DNA of 64,000 nt, taken from Helianthus annuus. Taxonomy: Eukaryota; Streptophyta; Magnoliopsida; Asterales; Asteraceae. Under the pieces are notes generated by a model. That model was not told the DNA's origin, searched no databases, and worked only from the letters and a program-made list of their open reading frames with translations. The DNA is taken from NCBI RefSeq assembly GCF_002127325.2, contig NC_035449.2, positions 143,708,414 through 143,772,413 of the forward strand. The letters are read 5' to 3'. The position numbers and the translations under genes were made by a program. Positions within the stretch are counted from its first letter, which is position 1. Each line of letters starts with the position of its first letter. Shown here one piece after another: positions 23,976 to 36,377 of this stretch.

Positions 23976-25961
23976 CTTATACCTAGCAGTATCCTCAAAA
24001 GCAGTAAGTGCGGTCCTTGTTAAGGATCACCAAGGTACACAACATCCTGTTTATTATGTAAGTAAGAGTTTGCTTGATGCTGAATCCAGGTATTCACATT
24101 TAGAAAAACTTATCCTTGCTTTGATTATGGCATCCACTAAATTAAGACATTATTTTGAAACTCATTCCATTATTGTTAAGACTAATTTTCCAATTAAGAA
24201 TGTTCTCAGGAAACCTGAAATGTCAGGAAGGATGGCTAAGTGGGCAGTGAAGCTCAGTGCTTATGACATAAGATATGAGCCTAGAACAGCCATTAAATCC
24301 CAAGCCTTAGCTGACTTTGTGGCAGATTTCAGTAGTCACTTGCAAAGGGAAGCTGAATTAGAAGTCCAACAGCTAGAGGAAACTAAGGATCCTTGGGTAC
24401 TCTACACTGATGGAGCCTCTAATGTCAAAGGAACAGGGCTTGGAATACTACTAAAATCGCCACAGGGGGACATAATACCCCACTCTATAGCTTGTGAGTT
24501 CCAAACTACTAATAATGAGGCTGAGTATGAAGCCTTGATAGTTGGTTTGCAAATTGCTAAGCATATGAGGATCAGGTATCTTGAGGTACATGTAGATTCA
24601 TTATTAATCACTAATCACTTTAATGGATCCTATGCTGTTAAAGGTGAAAAGCTAATCAAATATTTAGAGATAGTCAAATAATTGGCACTCTCTTTTGTTT
24701 CCTTTAGTTTGACACAGGTACCAAGGGAAGAGAATGCAGAGGCTGATGCATTGGCTAATCTAGGATCATCCTTGAAGATCCCGGAGGATATAAGGATTCC
24801 TATTATCCATATCCTGACCCCTGCTATCGAGGATCATGTAGCTATGGAGATAGGAGAGGATTCTGTAATCATCCCTAGTGATGATACTCAATCTCATTCA
24901 GGATCATGGATCCTCCCAATCATGAGATACATACAACATGGAGAGATCCCTATAGGAGAAAACCCTAGAGCTTTCAAAATTAAGGTATCTCAATTTACAA
25001 TATTGAATAATATGTTGTATAAGCGATCTCTTGCAGGACCATATCTAAGATGCATTGAGGATCCTGAAATCCAAGAAGTCCTAATGGATTTCCATGAAGG
25101 AGATTGTGGAAACCACACTGGGGGCAGGGCATTATTCTCAAGGATCCTAAGGACGGGATACTATTGGCCAACTATGAAGAAGGATGTTGTGGATTTTGCC
25201 AAGAAGTGTGATCCTTGTCAGAGACATAGTAATATCCTTCACCAACCAGCAGAGCTTTTGCATCCTATATCCTCTTCTTGGCCATTTATGAGATGGGGAA
25301 TGGATATAGTTGGTAAGCTTCCTAAGGCACCTAGTGGAAAAGTGTTCATGCTTGCTATGACTGATTACTTCTCCAAGTGGATAGAGGCTGAAGCCTTTGC
25401 TCAAGTCAGAGAAAAGGAAGTTATATCCTTCATTAAAAGAAACATTATTACTAGATTTGGTATTCCTTCTGAAATTGTATGTGATAATGGATCCCAATTT
25501 ATTGGGAGTAGAACTACTAACTTTTGTGACAGCTAGGGGATTAAGATGATAACATCAACACCAGTCCACCCACAAGCTAATGGCCAGGCAGAATCATCCA
25601 ACAAGATCATCATCAACAACTTAAAAAAGAAGCTTGGATCCAAGAAAGGGAAATGGGCAGAAGAGCTACCTTATGTATTATGGGCTGATAGGACAACTCC
25701 CAAGAATGCTACTGGTCAAACTCCATTTTCTTTGGTATTTGGAGCAGAATCGGTGATCCCTACAGAAATGGTGGTTCCTACTGCAAGAACAAGTATCCAT
25801 GATCCTGAAAGAAATGCTGAAAACTTGGTTCAAGACCTGGATACTATAGAAGAACTCAGGGATTTGGCAAGGATAAGGATCGCCAGTTATCAACAAAGGA
25901 TGGCCGGAGCTTACAACAAGAATGTCAGGATCAGGAAATTTCAAGTTGGTGATATGGTATT
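23976..25961 (+). pseudogene. Copy A pol continued: RNase H, second RNase H, integrase
   Basis: Resumes copy A after copy B. From 23976 the frame gives the first RNase H (VSKSLLDAESRYSHLEK), the second RNase H (VLYTDGASNVKGTGLGI), the integrase zinc finger (HEGDCGNH ... CDPCQRH) and the core with D (WGMDIVGK), D (CDNGSQF) and E (QAESSNK), then the start of the C-terminal domain (FQVGDMV). Nonsense codons: TAA 24679-24681 (from GAA) and TAG 25534-25536 (from TGG, inside the integrase core). It ends abruptly at 25961 where copy C inserted, so the last ~40 codons must lie right of the window. Confidence 0.93.
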
Positions 25962-26678
25962 TGTTTTGGTCAAAAATCAGGCTAAGATAATGTAACCAAA
26001 CTTTTTGTTGTGAGGAATGATGCTTGAATTGATAAACAACAATGAGGATCACTCAGTAATGAATTGCACAAGTGACACAAAGATTTATACGAGGAAAAAG
26101 CCCTTGATCAATAAATGATCACCGGCATAAAAAACGTCGGGTGATGGAAGCTACCGATCACCAACTCAAATTAAACAATTAATGTGTAACAACTTCGGAT
26201 GATAGCGAGCTAAGTACAAGGATCACTATAGTGTATCGTGTAAAAATGTATGAAAAATGCTAAGTGTTTTGCCGAGAGCTGGTGAGTGCAGTTGTACGAG
26301 TGTGTGTAGCCAAAAATTAGCCAAGTGTCATCTAATTAGCTCACTACCCCTTTTAAATCAGAAAATAACTATGCTAACAAACATTCCGCAATTCATGCAA
26401 GTCTTCCCACGACTCCATAACGTCCATTTTCAGCCAAGCACGTGCGGAATAAACGTGGAATATTCTCCAGGAACGTTGCCAAGACCAAGTCCAAGCTGGT
26501 GCTCCTGCAAAATAATATCGAATTCAAAGTAAACAATCGTTAGTATAAGGATCCTTAGGATGATCCATCATCCTGATACTGAAGCACTTCCGAGGATCAC
26601 TAATTGACACAGAAGTAAGGATCACCAAACAGGATAATAAGTGAGGATCACAGGTCATTAAGAAATCCTCCCCTAACA
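25962..26678 (-). repeat. 3' LTR of copy C
   Basis: 717 bp, TGTTTTGG...CCCTAACA in plus orientation. It differs from copy B's LTR by substitutions and small indels. The visible part of C's other LTR is 52855-53129. Confidence 0.95.
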
Positions 26679-26694
26679 ATTGCCCCCAAAATAT
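26679..26694 (-). other. Polypurine tract of copy C
   Basis: Minus strand ATATTTTGGGGGCAAT next to the 3' LTR. Confidence 0.85.
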
Positions 26695-26760
26695 AAGGAG
26701 TAATTATGTAAAATAAACGAGTTGTATTTTGTTGATCTTATCCGCAACTAGCTAACGGAT

Positions 26761-26900
26761 AACTAGCCGTTGAACACGGACTAGCCGTTGCAAATCTGAC
26801 GTCACTGAAGTGACCATCCTGCAAATCATCATTACAAATAGGAGTTAGAGATAGGATCAATTTGTATTTAAATCCAAGAGAAACTCCCTTTAAATTCTCA
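26761..26900 (+). promoter_or_regulatory. Putative promoter of the antisense gene, copy C
   Basis: AACTAGCCGTT at 26761-26771 and ACTAGCCGTT at about 26780-26789, TGACGTCA at 26797-26804, TTTAAAT near 26868 and 26888, then a pyrimidine-rich leader up to the ATG at 26984. Same arrangement as in copies B and D. Confidence 0.55.
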
Positions 26901-26983
26901 TCCGAAGATCAATCAGGTATTCTCTTTTCCTCTTCTTCCTTCTCTTACTCTGCTTTTCTTTCTTTACCATCACCTCGTCAAAA

Positions 26984-28575
26984 ATGATGCTCCGAAACTC
27001 TCCCTCCAAGGATCACCAGAAGAACAGCCCTTTGAAGAGTCAAGGGATCATCAAAGATTCAGCGACTGAGAGATGTTGCTTTACTGATCCACAAGTAGAT
27101 AGGATCCGGCACTGCTTTCCGGCGAACACCTTCTTTAAACCTTTCGATCCTACTGTTCTGAGTGACTATATCTCTGAGACTTGGGTAGCTTCCCGGTCAC
27201 TCCTTTCATGATAGGATATTCATATCCTTTCCCTCAATTCACCCAGTCTTTCTTCTCCCTCACCGGCATCTCCTACATCCAAGCTATGCCAATGATCTGG
27301 AGGGTTTTATATACCCTTGAAAGGATCATTGAACAGGAAGGGATTGACTTAGGAATGTCGGAATTGGCTGAGATGTATGATCTCACAACGTTTGGATCCT
27401 ACTGATATCTGTTTAAGCAAAAACCCGGTGAAGAGCACCCCATTTTCAAAGCCACCGAGAATGATACAAACTGGAAACGACGCTTTTTCTTTGTTAGAAG
27501 AGACTCCATTCCAAACGGAAAGGATCTACCCAGGGAGTGGTCCACCCATGGTAGGATAGAGGATCCTGAGAAGGATCACCAGATAAAGTTGCTTCGGCAT
27601 AAGGATCACTAACCCCCTTTTGTTTTATGTTATGTAGCTGTCACTGTGTCACACCTCATACCATCTCCTGCCACCTAGGAAAGGCTCGCTGCTTTTAGAC
27701 GACTCGGTCTTGAAACAAGATCATTCAAGACAAACACCCAGGATTCACAAGAGGTATCCTCAGGCTCAGTCACCATGTCAAGTAAGTATCCTGTTTTTTG
27801 TATAATTAAGAATTTAAATAAATAGTTAAACAGAAATAGGATAAGGATACTTATCTTGTTTTGAATGTGCAGGTGCCGGGAAATCCTCCAAAACTGCCTC
27901 CAAGTTCAGCCTCGCGGATCTTGATACTGTGAGATCCACCAAGAAGAAGGCCACTGCAAGCCCTAGTGTCTCGGTTCCCAAGGCACCCACTAAGGGAAGG
28001 GGTGGCAAGAAGAGGAAAAACTCTGAAGTTGAGGATCTGCAAGGCCTGCCACTGATCCGCCAGCAGTTCCTTGAATACTTCAATGACGTAAGGATCATTG
28101 ATTCTGCTTATATATCCTGCTTATTTGAGGATCACCTGATCTTGAACTGCTTTGTCTTTTTTGCAGAAATTTGCTAAGATTGAGGACTATGTGGGCAGTG
28201 TTGAGGAGCTGGACAAGAAGATTGTTGACCTCCAACAAGTTGCAGTGCTCAAGGATCACAGCCCTCCAAGCTGCCAGGACCGAAACAGCCAAAATCCTCA
28301 TTGACATCGACTACGAGAAGCATGAAATCGTGGAAGGTGCAAAGGTCTCTACTGCCATCACAATGTACAAGACAAAATTGCAGATGGCCCAGGAAGCTCA
28401 AGATCCTGACTTTGACAGGAGCAGCTGGGATGTTAAGGGCTGGAAGGCAAGGCTAGCTGATCTGGAAGATGATGAAGAGGCTGAGGAGATTTTGACGATC
28501 GAGGCTGGAGGCAGTGGGAAGGATCAGGTGAAGGATACTGGAGCCGGAGAGGATGAAGACGCAGCGAAGGTGTAG
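26984..28575 (+). pseudogene. Antisense accessory gene of copy C (Transposase_28-like, four exons), broken
   Basis: Exons 26984-27550, 27638-27781, 27873-28087 and 28167-28575; donor GTAGGA for intron 1, GTAAGT for intron 2, GTAAGG for intron 3. The N-terminus is intact here (MMLRNSPSKDHQKNSPLKSQ), which fixes the start missing in B and damaged in D. Lesions: one T lost near 27190 (frameshift), CGA to TGA near 27405, GAG to TAG at 27676-27678, and a deletion with frameshift near 28256. Exon 2 is 144 bp in all three copies. Function unknown; a DNA-binding or regulatory role is a guess. Confidence 0.8.
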
Positions 28576-29951
28576 GCTGCATGATTGGGCAATGATGGAC
28601 ACTTCTAGACATAGCCGGAGCCCAATTTTTTGGTTTGGTGGTAGTTTTTTTTTGTGGTTGTGATGTTTTAAAAACAATTATGGTCTGTACTTGAACAATA
28701 GGTTTTAGGGTCAAGGATCTAGGATCCTGTGGACAATAGGTAGGATTACAAATGGTGGAGGGATCCTCTGTTTGGGGGATGAAGCCATTGTGATCCCGCC
28801 GCCTTTAATTTCCTGCACTTGCTATAACCGCATAAACAATGGACACCCGTTGCCAACCCATGTGGACAGGCCACGTTTTGCTGGTAGAAACGTGGGTTGG
28901 CAATTTTGACAACCTTAAACAGTTTAAACTTTTGTGAATAAAATAACTTTAATCTTTTTTGGCTTATCTTGTGTTGATATACTTGTTAACATTTTACTTT
29001 CCAACTGTTATAATGTTTACTTTGTTCAAATTTATCAAGCCTTGAAAAATTATCCAAAAAGTTGAGGATATGATCAAGGATCACATATCCCATAACCGGT
29101 AAACTTTAAAAAGTGATATAGTTTAAGAAACATAGGTTCAGTTGTCAAGGTATAAGGGTCATTCAAATAAACAATGAATAAAATCAAAATAGTTAAGGAT
29201 CATACCTGAGGATCCAAGTTAGAATCCTAACCCTTAATACTATAATCAGGATAACCATAAGACAAACCTTATGAGAAGGTGATCAAGGATCCTTAAATGT
29301 TTGTCTTCAAAGACCTGAAATAGGATACAACTTGGGATTAAGCCAATATAAGATAAAAGTTAGCAACTGGGGACAAGCCCAAAGGATAACTGGGGACAAG
29401 CCCAAGGATAACTGGGGATAAGCCCAAGGATAATTAGGGACAAGCCCAAGGATAACTGGGGACAAGCCCAAGGATCGTATGCAAACTGGAGTATGGCCCT
29501 TACTGGCGACTATCCAAACTTAGTGACATGAAAATGCCAAAACCTTAGCTAACGTGAAAACGTTAGAAACCTTAGGAACGGATGTATGGTACGTCTACCA
29601 TTATACGTAGGATCCTAGATATAGCCAGTACAATAGAATTATCAGCCCCTAAAGCGAGTACTGGTCCCACTTCCATGAACTATACCAGGATCGTCGTGCG
29701 CTGCTGGCAAAACTGGGGTCAAGCCCAAATAACTGGTTGCTTTTGTGGATAACCAACCCTTCGCTAAGGATACCTGAACCTTCAAAACTCAGAATCACGT
29801 GAAAGGTGGATAAAGGATGCAGGATCCTTATCCTTTTGTGAGAAAGTAAGGAAATGAAATAGTTTGAGATTAGAATGTTACCAAAATGAGGATCATCTGT
29901 GCTCTAAGGATCCTTTAAGGATACTTATCATGTGAGGATCATAGACCCTTA
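28576..29951. other. Spacer of copy C with minisatellite
   Basis: Counterpart of 4754-6126. Noncoding; about five 22-23 bp AACTGGGGACAAGCCCA units at 29365-29474; dense AGGATCC/AGGATCA. No gene seen. Confidence 0.75.
29365..29474. repeat. 22-23 bp minisatellite, copy C (about five units)
   Basis: Head-to-tail units of AACTGGGGACAAGCCCA plus AAGGAT, some with GGGATAAGCCC or TTAGGGACAAG variants. Confidence 0.9.
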
Positions 29952-30505
29952 TCACATGAAGTATTTCTTCAAATGGACAGCGTTCCAGTCTCTAAGTAGC
30001 AAATCACCTTCCATTGTTAGCAATCGATATGCCCCATTTCCTGCCTCAGCTTCAATCAAGTAAGGGCCTTCCCATATTGGTGCCAACTTTCCATCAGCAG
30101 GATTGGTGGTATTCTGAAGTGCTTTCCTTAGTACCATATCACCAACTTGGAACTTCCTGATCCTGACATTTTTGTTGTAAGCTCCAGCCATCCTTTGTTG
30201 ATAACTGGCCATCCTTATTCTTGCCAAATCCCTGATTTCTCATCATTTTCCTCAGGATCACGAATACTTGTTCTAGCAATTGGACCCACCATTTCTGTAG
30301 GGATCACTGATTCTGCCCCAAATACCAAAGAAAATGGGGTTTGGCCTGTAGCATTCTTAGGAGTTGTCATATCAGCCCAAAGCACATAAGGTAGTTCTTC
30401 TGCCCATTTCCCTTTTTTGGATCCAAGCTTCTTCTTCAAATTGTTGATGATGATCTTGTTAGATGATTCTGCCTGACCATTAGCTTGTGGGTGGACTGGT
30501 GTTGA
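29952..30505 (-). pseudogene. Copy C integrase C-terminal part
   Basis: Encodes the integrase region from [11 protein letters not shown] (with the catalytic Glu) to the C-terminal RKFQVGDMVLRKA ... AWNAVHLKKYF. A 31-bp deletion near 30238, relative to copy B, removes the NLVQDLDTIEE-coding segment and shifts the frame. The upstream part is displaced to 47090 by CACTA element F. Confidence 0.92.
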
Positions 30506-30530
30506 CACTACAACAAAAATGGCTTTTTAG
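30506..30530 (+). repeat. Left terminal inverted repeat of F
   Basis: CACTACAACAAAAATGGCTT then TTTAG; pairs with 47065-47089. CACTA at the extreme end and a 3-bp duplication are diagnostic of the superfamily. Confidence 0.95.
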
Positions 30531-31375
30531 GACCTTTTCTGTGGGACGCTTGTAAAAGAGAGTCCTAAAAAACTATTTAATAGGACTAATGAACTTTTGA
30601 GGTCCTTTTATAATATACTCTACTAAACCGGTGTCCTAAAAAACTATTTAATAGGATGGATGATTTTTTGGGGTCCTATTATCGTATAATTTAATAGGAC
30701 ACTTAAAATGTAGATCCTAATAAAGTACTTTATAAGACATGTAATTGTGAGTGTCCCATTATGTGGTACTGTATTAGGACACTTGATCATCTGGGGTCCT
30801 ATTATACATAACTTAATAGGACATGTTGTAGTTAAGTCATAAATGTTCAGTGTTATAGGACCCTTTCTAGTCGAAGTCATATTAGAACTTAACTTAACAG
30901 GACACTTGACACTTGGGTCTTATAACTTTAAACTTTATAGGACGCTTAATTATTGTGGTGTTATTATAATACACCGTAATAGGACACTTGATATTTGAGT
31001 CATAAAACATTAGTTTTATAGGACGCTTATTCGCTAGAGTTTTATTATAATATAACTTAAAAAGACACTTGACACATTGGTCTTATAAATTTAACCTTTA
31101 TAGGACGCTTAATCATTGTGGTGTTATTATAATACACTGTAATAGGACACCTGATATTTGAGTCACAAAACATCAGTTTTATAGGATGCTTATTCACTAG
31201 AGTTCTATTATAACATAACTTAATAGGACACTTGACACTAGGGCCTTATAACTTTAACCTTTATAGGACGCTTAATCATTATGGTGTTATTATAATACAC
31301 CGTAATAGGATACTTCATATTTGAGTCGTAAAACATAAGTTTTATAGGATGTTTATTCGCTAGAATTTCATAATA
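30531..31375. repeat. Left subterminal repeats of F
   Basis: Many copies of AGGACACTT and AGGACGCTT every 30-80 bp. From about 30898 they form a 163-bp tandem repeat (GACGCTTAAT at 30941, 31104, 31267). In En/Spm such subterminal motifs bind TNPA; the same 9-mer recurs at the right end. Confidence 0.85.
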
Positions 31376-31915
31376 ACAATAGGTTATTGACCCGTGATTA
31401 CACGGGATGGTAGTAAACAAAAAATAATTTTGAAACTAAAGTTTCATCATTCATCCTGCTACATTCTTTCCATCGTGGGTTGTGGTTTTCTGATCTGGTT
31501 GAAAGTGGGATACAAACTCAATCAAATTTTTTTTAATGGCAAACTCAAACTTTCATTCATAAATTAAAACCGAGCAAGGTGTTGGGGTATACACCATCCA
31601 AACCCCACGGTTACACCATTACATTAAAGTACATAAGAATTTTTGTCTAGCCCAAACATGACAAGTCAAAACTACTCCATCTATTCCAAGTAAGTTCCAA
31701 CCCGCAGTACTTTATGATAGAACATCCGAGGCAAGATCTGATCTTACCCAACAGATGTACTAGTTGTGATACATATCTGTTCACATAGACATAACTATTA
31801 AAAAACTAGCAATAACGATGAAAAAATAATTATTATCAGCGATGCAGAAAAAAAATCAAATACAAGTATTGAATATGCGATGAAAAAAATCATATTATTA
31901 AATAACTAATTGAAA
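31376..31915. other. Noncoding 3' flank of the TNPD-like gene
   Basis: No gene. A perfect 6-bp stem hairpin CCCGTGATTACACGGG at about 31391-31406 could be a decayed Helitron end, but the adjacent CTRR terminus is not convincing. Confidence 0.5.
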
Positions 31916-34900
31916 TCATGAAGCAGCTTCAAATAGATCTTCATCTCCGTCAAAAACTAAGGTATTTTTGTCAACAACGGTCCCATTTAAACCCCTTCTA
32001 ACCAATTCAATATTCATATTATCATCAAGTTGAGGACCCGTAGATGTGTCACTCTGCAAATGTGTTTCCACATTCTCAAGACATGTTTGTTCATTCATGT
32101 CATAAGAATCTCTAGGTGTTGTCTTGATCACAACTTTCCATCCTTTGTCAACACGATCTGCAACATAAAATACTTGTTGTGCTTGACAAGCTAGTATAAA
32201 AGGGTCGTTATGAGGGTTCAAACCTTCAAAATTGAGTAGAGTAAACCCATTCTCATCTTGCTTTTTCCTTGAACCATTCGAGATCCAATCACAATGGAAC
32301 AAAACTACTTTCCTGTCAACAGCATATACCAACTCAATGATATCATTTAAAACCCCATAGTATGTTACATCTCCCACGATAGGATTGTTATCTTTAGCAC
32401 TTGAGAAGCTATTTGTCATGGCCTCAAGCATAACTCCACTATTTTGTGTTTTCCTATTCTGTTCCAGATCTTTTGTGTGAAATCGGAAACCATTTATGAT
32501 AAATCCCTTATATTTTTTCACAAACTCAGCTGGGCCACTTGCCAAGTTTCTTAGATCTTCCGTGATTCTATGATCCCCTCTGGTATGCAGCTCCTCAACC
32601 TGAATTAAGGCAAGATGTGTTAAATTTTTCGTTATACATCTAGCGATTAGAAGCTTGAAAATGTTGTATCATTAAAGTTGTATTTTAAAAGTAATACATC
32701 TATGCTATTCCGTACATGATCTTGAAACCACGACTCAAAAGTCTCGCTATGTAAACGCTGAATCTCGCGCTCACGTAATTTCCGATTTTCATGACGAACA
32801 TTCGTCAGATGTTCTCTGCAATGTCAAAAGATGAGAATCATGACAACAACAAAAACAATTTTAAATATAATATAATAAATGGAACTCACAACTTCTAAAT
32901 AACTACTTACGTTCGAAATTCATCAACTTCACTACAATTGAATAACACATATGAATGTGCTTTAGCCAAAATGTCAAGGTCAAGTATCTCTACCACTGTA
33001 GCACCAATCGGCCGACCTGACATAGAAAAGATAGGTAAAATATCCTCGAAACCACCGTCATCATAATTCCGACTTGTCTTATTATGTATGGTCTCGACAT
33101 CTATGTATGGTCTCGACATCACTTGATAAGTACAATGAACAAAATGACAAGCATTCTTCAGCTAAATATCCTTCTGCAATGGAACCCTCGGGTTTACTCC
33201 TATTTTTGACGTAAGATTTTAATGTAGATAAATACCTAAGTGATAAAAAAAATATTAAGATCAGATTCAATATTATCTTTAAAAAAAGTGTTTACTAAAA
33301 TATGAACGCACACCTCTCGATTGGATACATCCAACGGTAATGAACTGTCCCTCCTAATTTGGCCTCTGAAGCAAGATGAACCGAAAGATGAACCATAACA
33401 TCAAAGAATGATGGCGGAAAAATCCTTTCTAAATCACAAAGGATTTTTCCAATCTCATTTTCCATTTGAACCAAATCATTTGGATTAAGAACTTTTGAGC
33501 ATAACTGTTTGTAGTAACGACATAGCTTCATCACAGGATAACGCACGTGCTTAGGTAACACATTTCGCAAAGCAATGGGAAGCAACTGCTGCATCAAAAT
33601 ATGGCTATCATGACTTTTAAGGCCAAACAGTTTTGGAGGTTTTAACTCTACACATCTTGATATATTAGCTGCATAACCATCTGGAACTTTAACCTTTTTA
33701 AGAACACGACAAAATATATCTTTCTCTTTTTTATCCATTGAGAAACAAGCAGGTGGCAAATACACTTTGTTGTTATTCTGAACTTTAGGATGAAGTTCAG
33801 GTCTAATACCCATTTCTTGCAAATCAAGGCGTGCTTTTAAATGATCCTTGGTCTTTCCATCTAGATTCATTAACGTTCCAACGACACTGTCACAAACATT
33901 CTTCTTAATATGCATTACATCTAGATTATGGCGTAGCAAGTTAGTTTTCCAGTATGGTAACTCAAAAAAAATACTTCTCTTCTTCCAGTTAAATGGTAGA
34001 TCAGGGTTGGTCTTCACAAGTTTTCCAAATTTAATTTCAAAACCATTTAGCTCATCAAGTACTTCTGATCCTGTTAAGCCACGTGGTTGCCTCTCCGTTT
34101 CTTTTGTGCCATCAAAAGACTTCTTATCTTTCCGAACAGCATGATCACCTGGCAGATATCGACGATGTCCCATGAAACAATATTTGTTGCCATGAGTTAA
34201 GCGTTGTGATTTTGTATGTTTATGGCAGCAAGGGCATGAAAGTTTTCCTTTTGTGCTCCATCCGGATAAATTCGCATAAGCGGGAAAGTCACTTATCGTC
34301 CATAACAAAGAAGCACGCATCTGAAAGTTACTCTTTGTCGATGCATCATAAGTCTCTACTCCATTAATATCCCATAACTCCTGTAGCTCAGCTACTAACG
34401 GTTCCATATAAACATCTATATTGTTCCCAGGAGCTGATGGGCCAGGTATAAGTAAAGATAAAAAGAAATAAGGTTGTTTCATGCACATCCAAGGAGGTAG
34501 ATTATATGGCATCAAAACAACAGGCCATGTACTATGAGAAACACTCATTGTTCTAAAAGGGTTAAACCCATCACTCGCTAAACCAAGCCTGACATTACGA
34601 GACTCACTGGCAAAATCAGGATAATTAAAATCAAATGTTTTCCAAGCTGGGGAATCAGCAGGATGTCTCAAGTAACCATCTTTCGTGCGACTCTCTTCAT
34701 GCCATCTCATGGAGGCAGCAGTTTTAGATGACATAAACAACCTTTGCAGCCGTGGTATGAGCGGAAAATGACGTAAAACCTTTGCTCCAATCTTCTTAAT
34801 CTTCTTATCCGTATCAGGTATGGTTAACTCATCATCAGGATCATTTTCATTTGCTTTGTACCTTGACGTATGACATATATCACATTCTGTTTTCTTACTG

Positions 34901-35550
34901 TTTTCTTTCCAGTACAGCATACAATCATTAGGACATGCATCAATTTTATCATAACTAAGTCCTAATTCTCTTATTATCTTCCTTAGGTCATACAATGACT
35001 TCGGTATGGAAGCATATGGGAAGGCTTCCCTCAATGTATCAAGCATCATGCTGAAACCCTTGTCATTACATTTCCCAATACACTTACTATGAAATAGTCT
35101 AATGATAAAAGAAAGAACCGAGAACTTCTTACACCCAGGATATAGTTCTTTCTTTGCATCTTCTAACGCTTTATAAAAATTTTTCGCATTTCTGTTTGGC
35201 ATACTTTGACTTTCATTTTGTGTCCCTATTTCATTTTCATGTATGTTCTCACCAAACCCGTTGAATGCATCATGCACCAACCCTTGCATGTCATCTTCAG
35301 CATCCAACATAGGAGTTTCACATGATTCGGAAATAAAAGGTGCAATTCTGTAGCCTTTAATAAACCCGACACATTGGAGATGCGTTCTAGCCTCCTCCCG
35401 ATCAACCCATATTTGATTACTGCAATCAATGCATGGACATGATATTTGACCATTTTTACCCTCGGTAGAAAAGATAAAATCAAGAAATTTGTCAAGACCG
35501 TTTTCATATTCAGTAGTAGCTCTTGGTAAAGACATCCAACTCGTATCCAT
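31916..35550 (-). pseudogene. TNPD-like CACTA transposase (TNP2 family), four exons
   Basis: Transposase of element F. Exons from conserved splice sites: 35550-33314, 33235-32911, 32815-32716, 32599-31916. Exon 1 (about 745 codons) has the Transpos_assoc domain (residues ~4-80, SCPCIDCSNQIWVDREEARTH), the Transposase_21 core (~240-540, LGLASDGFNPFRTMSVSHST, WSTKGKLSCPCCHKHT) and the start of DUF4218 (VHYRWMYPIER). Exon 2 continues DUF4218 (KPEGSIAEGYLAEECLSF). Exon 4 carries DUF4216 (VTYYGVLNDIIELVY). Exon phases fit only if a 19-bp tandem duplication in exon 2 (33083-33120) is ignored. With it, the frame breaks just after SSDVETIH, so the gene is probably inactive unless the duplication is an assembly artefact. 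Confidence 0.9.
33083..33120. repeat. 19-bp tandem duplication breaking TNPD exon 2
   Basis: TATGTATGGTCTCGACATC occurs twice head to tail (33083-33101, 33102-33120). Nineteen is not a multiple of three, and one copy alone would give exon 2 a length compatible with its neighbours. Confidence 0.95.
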
Positions 35551-36185
35551 CTTAAAACTGGATTAAACAAACAATTAGTAATTTCATAAGTCATATACAT
35601 GCACCCAATTCATAAGTAATTAAAGAATGTATTTGGTGGCCTCAAGTAAACTAAAAATTTGTTTAACACAACTATAACACTTAAATTAGCAATTAAGCAC
35701 ACTACCTTTTAATTTATAACACTTAAATTACTAATTAACCAAACTATCAGAGAAGATTTAATCAACTATAAAAAAGGGTTGTTTTGGTTCGGGTCGAAAC
35801 GGGTCCGGGTCGGAACGGGTGAACAAATGCAGCTTTGATTCGCTAAAATGGGAGGTGGTTTTAGAGTCCTACATCTGGTGGGACCATTTCTCTCGTTTCT
35901 ACTAGAAGTCCAAAGTGCCGACAGAAAGTACCTTTGTGTTCGCACAAAAAGTTCGATCGCAACGTAAATTCCAACTGAAATGATGGGTTAGATGCCTCTC
36001 TTTTATGTTGTTTGTTAGTTCATGATTTCATATGTCTTGAAAAGAGAATGTAAATCCTTTTGGAAAACAATTTGTAAATTGTGCATATTGTGGAAAGAAT
36101 AATAAGTCTGAATAAAACAACTACTTGTTGATTGCCTTAGATATTCAACTTCATTTTCACTTCATGTCATACACATACTAGTGAT
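35551..36185. other. 5' flank of TNPD-like gene
   Basis: AT-rich, with a short GGGTCGAAACGGGTCCGGG-type run near 35780-35825. Probably holds the TNPD promoter, but I see no decisive motif. Confidence 0.5.
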
Positions 36186-36377
36186 ATGAATAATAATAAT
36201 AATGTTAACAGTAGAGGTGGTGGTACTGGTGTTGGTGTTGGTGTTAAGAAAGATAAGGTTTGTAATTTTTGGATACAGGGGACTTGTAGTTTTGGGGAGA
36301 GGTGTAGGTATATCATATGCATTCATGGTGTACTGGTGGCTTTGGGATGTTGACACAACTTAAAAGGGCATAAGAAG
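36186..36377 (+). pseudogene. Captured fragment of a ZFWD-type CCCH zinc-finger/WD40 gene
   Basis: From ATG 36186: Asn-rich and Gly/Val-rich start, then KVCNFWIQGTCSFGERCRY, i.e. C-x8-C-x5-C of a CCCH finger as in plant ZFWD proteins. After a short interruption another frame gives HSWCTGGFGMLTQLK, and, after one extra A, GHKKV, the start of the first WD40 repeat. It stops at GTGAGT (36378), which looks like the donor of the gene's own intron. So an exon plus part of its intron was copied from a host gene and has since decayed through indels. Confidence 0.7.

Noticed and set aside
30898..31375. CRISPR-like array
   Set aside because: The 163-bp tandem units are CACTA subterminal repeats; there are no short repeats with unique spacers, and this is plant DNA.
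31391..31406. CCCGTGATTACACGGG as a Helitron end
   Set aside because: The hairpin is perfect but the required CTRR terminus about 10 bases away is not matched.
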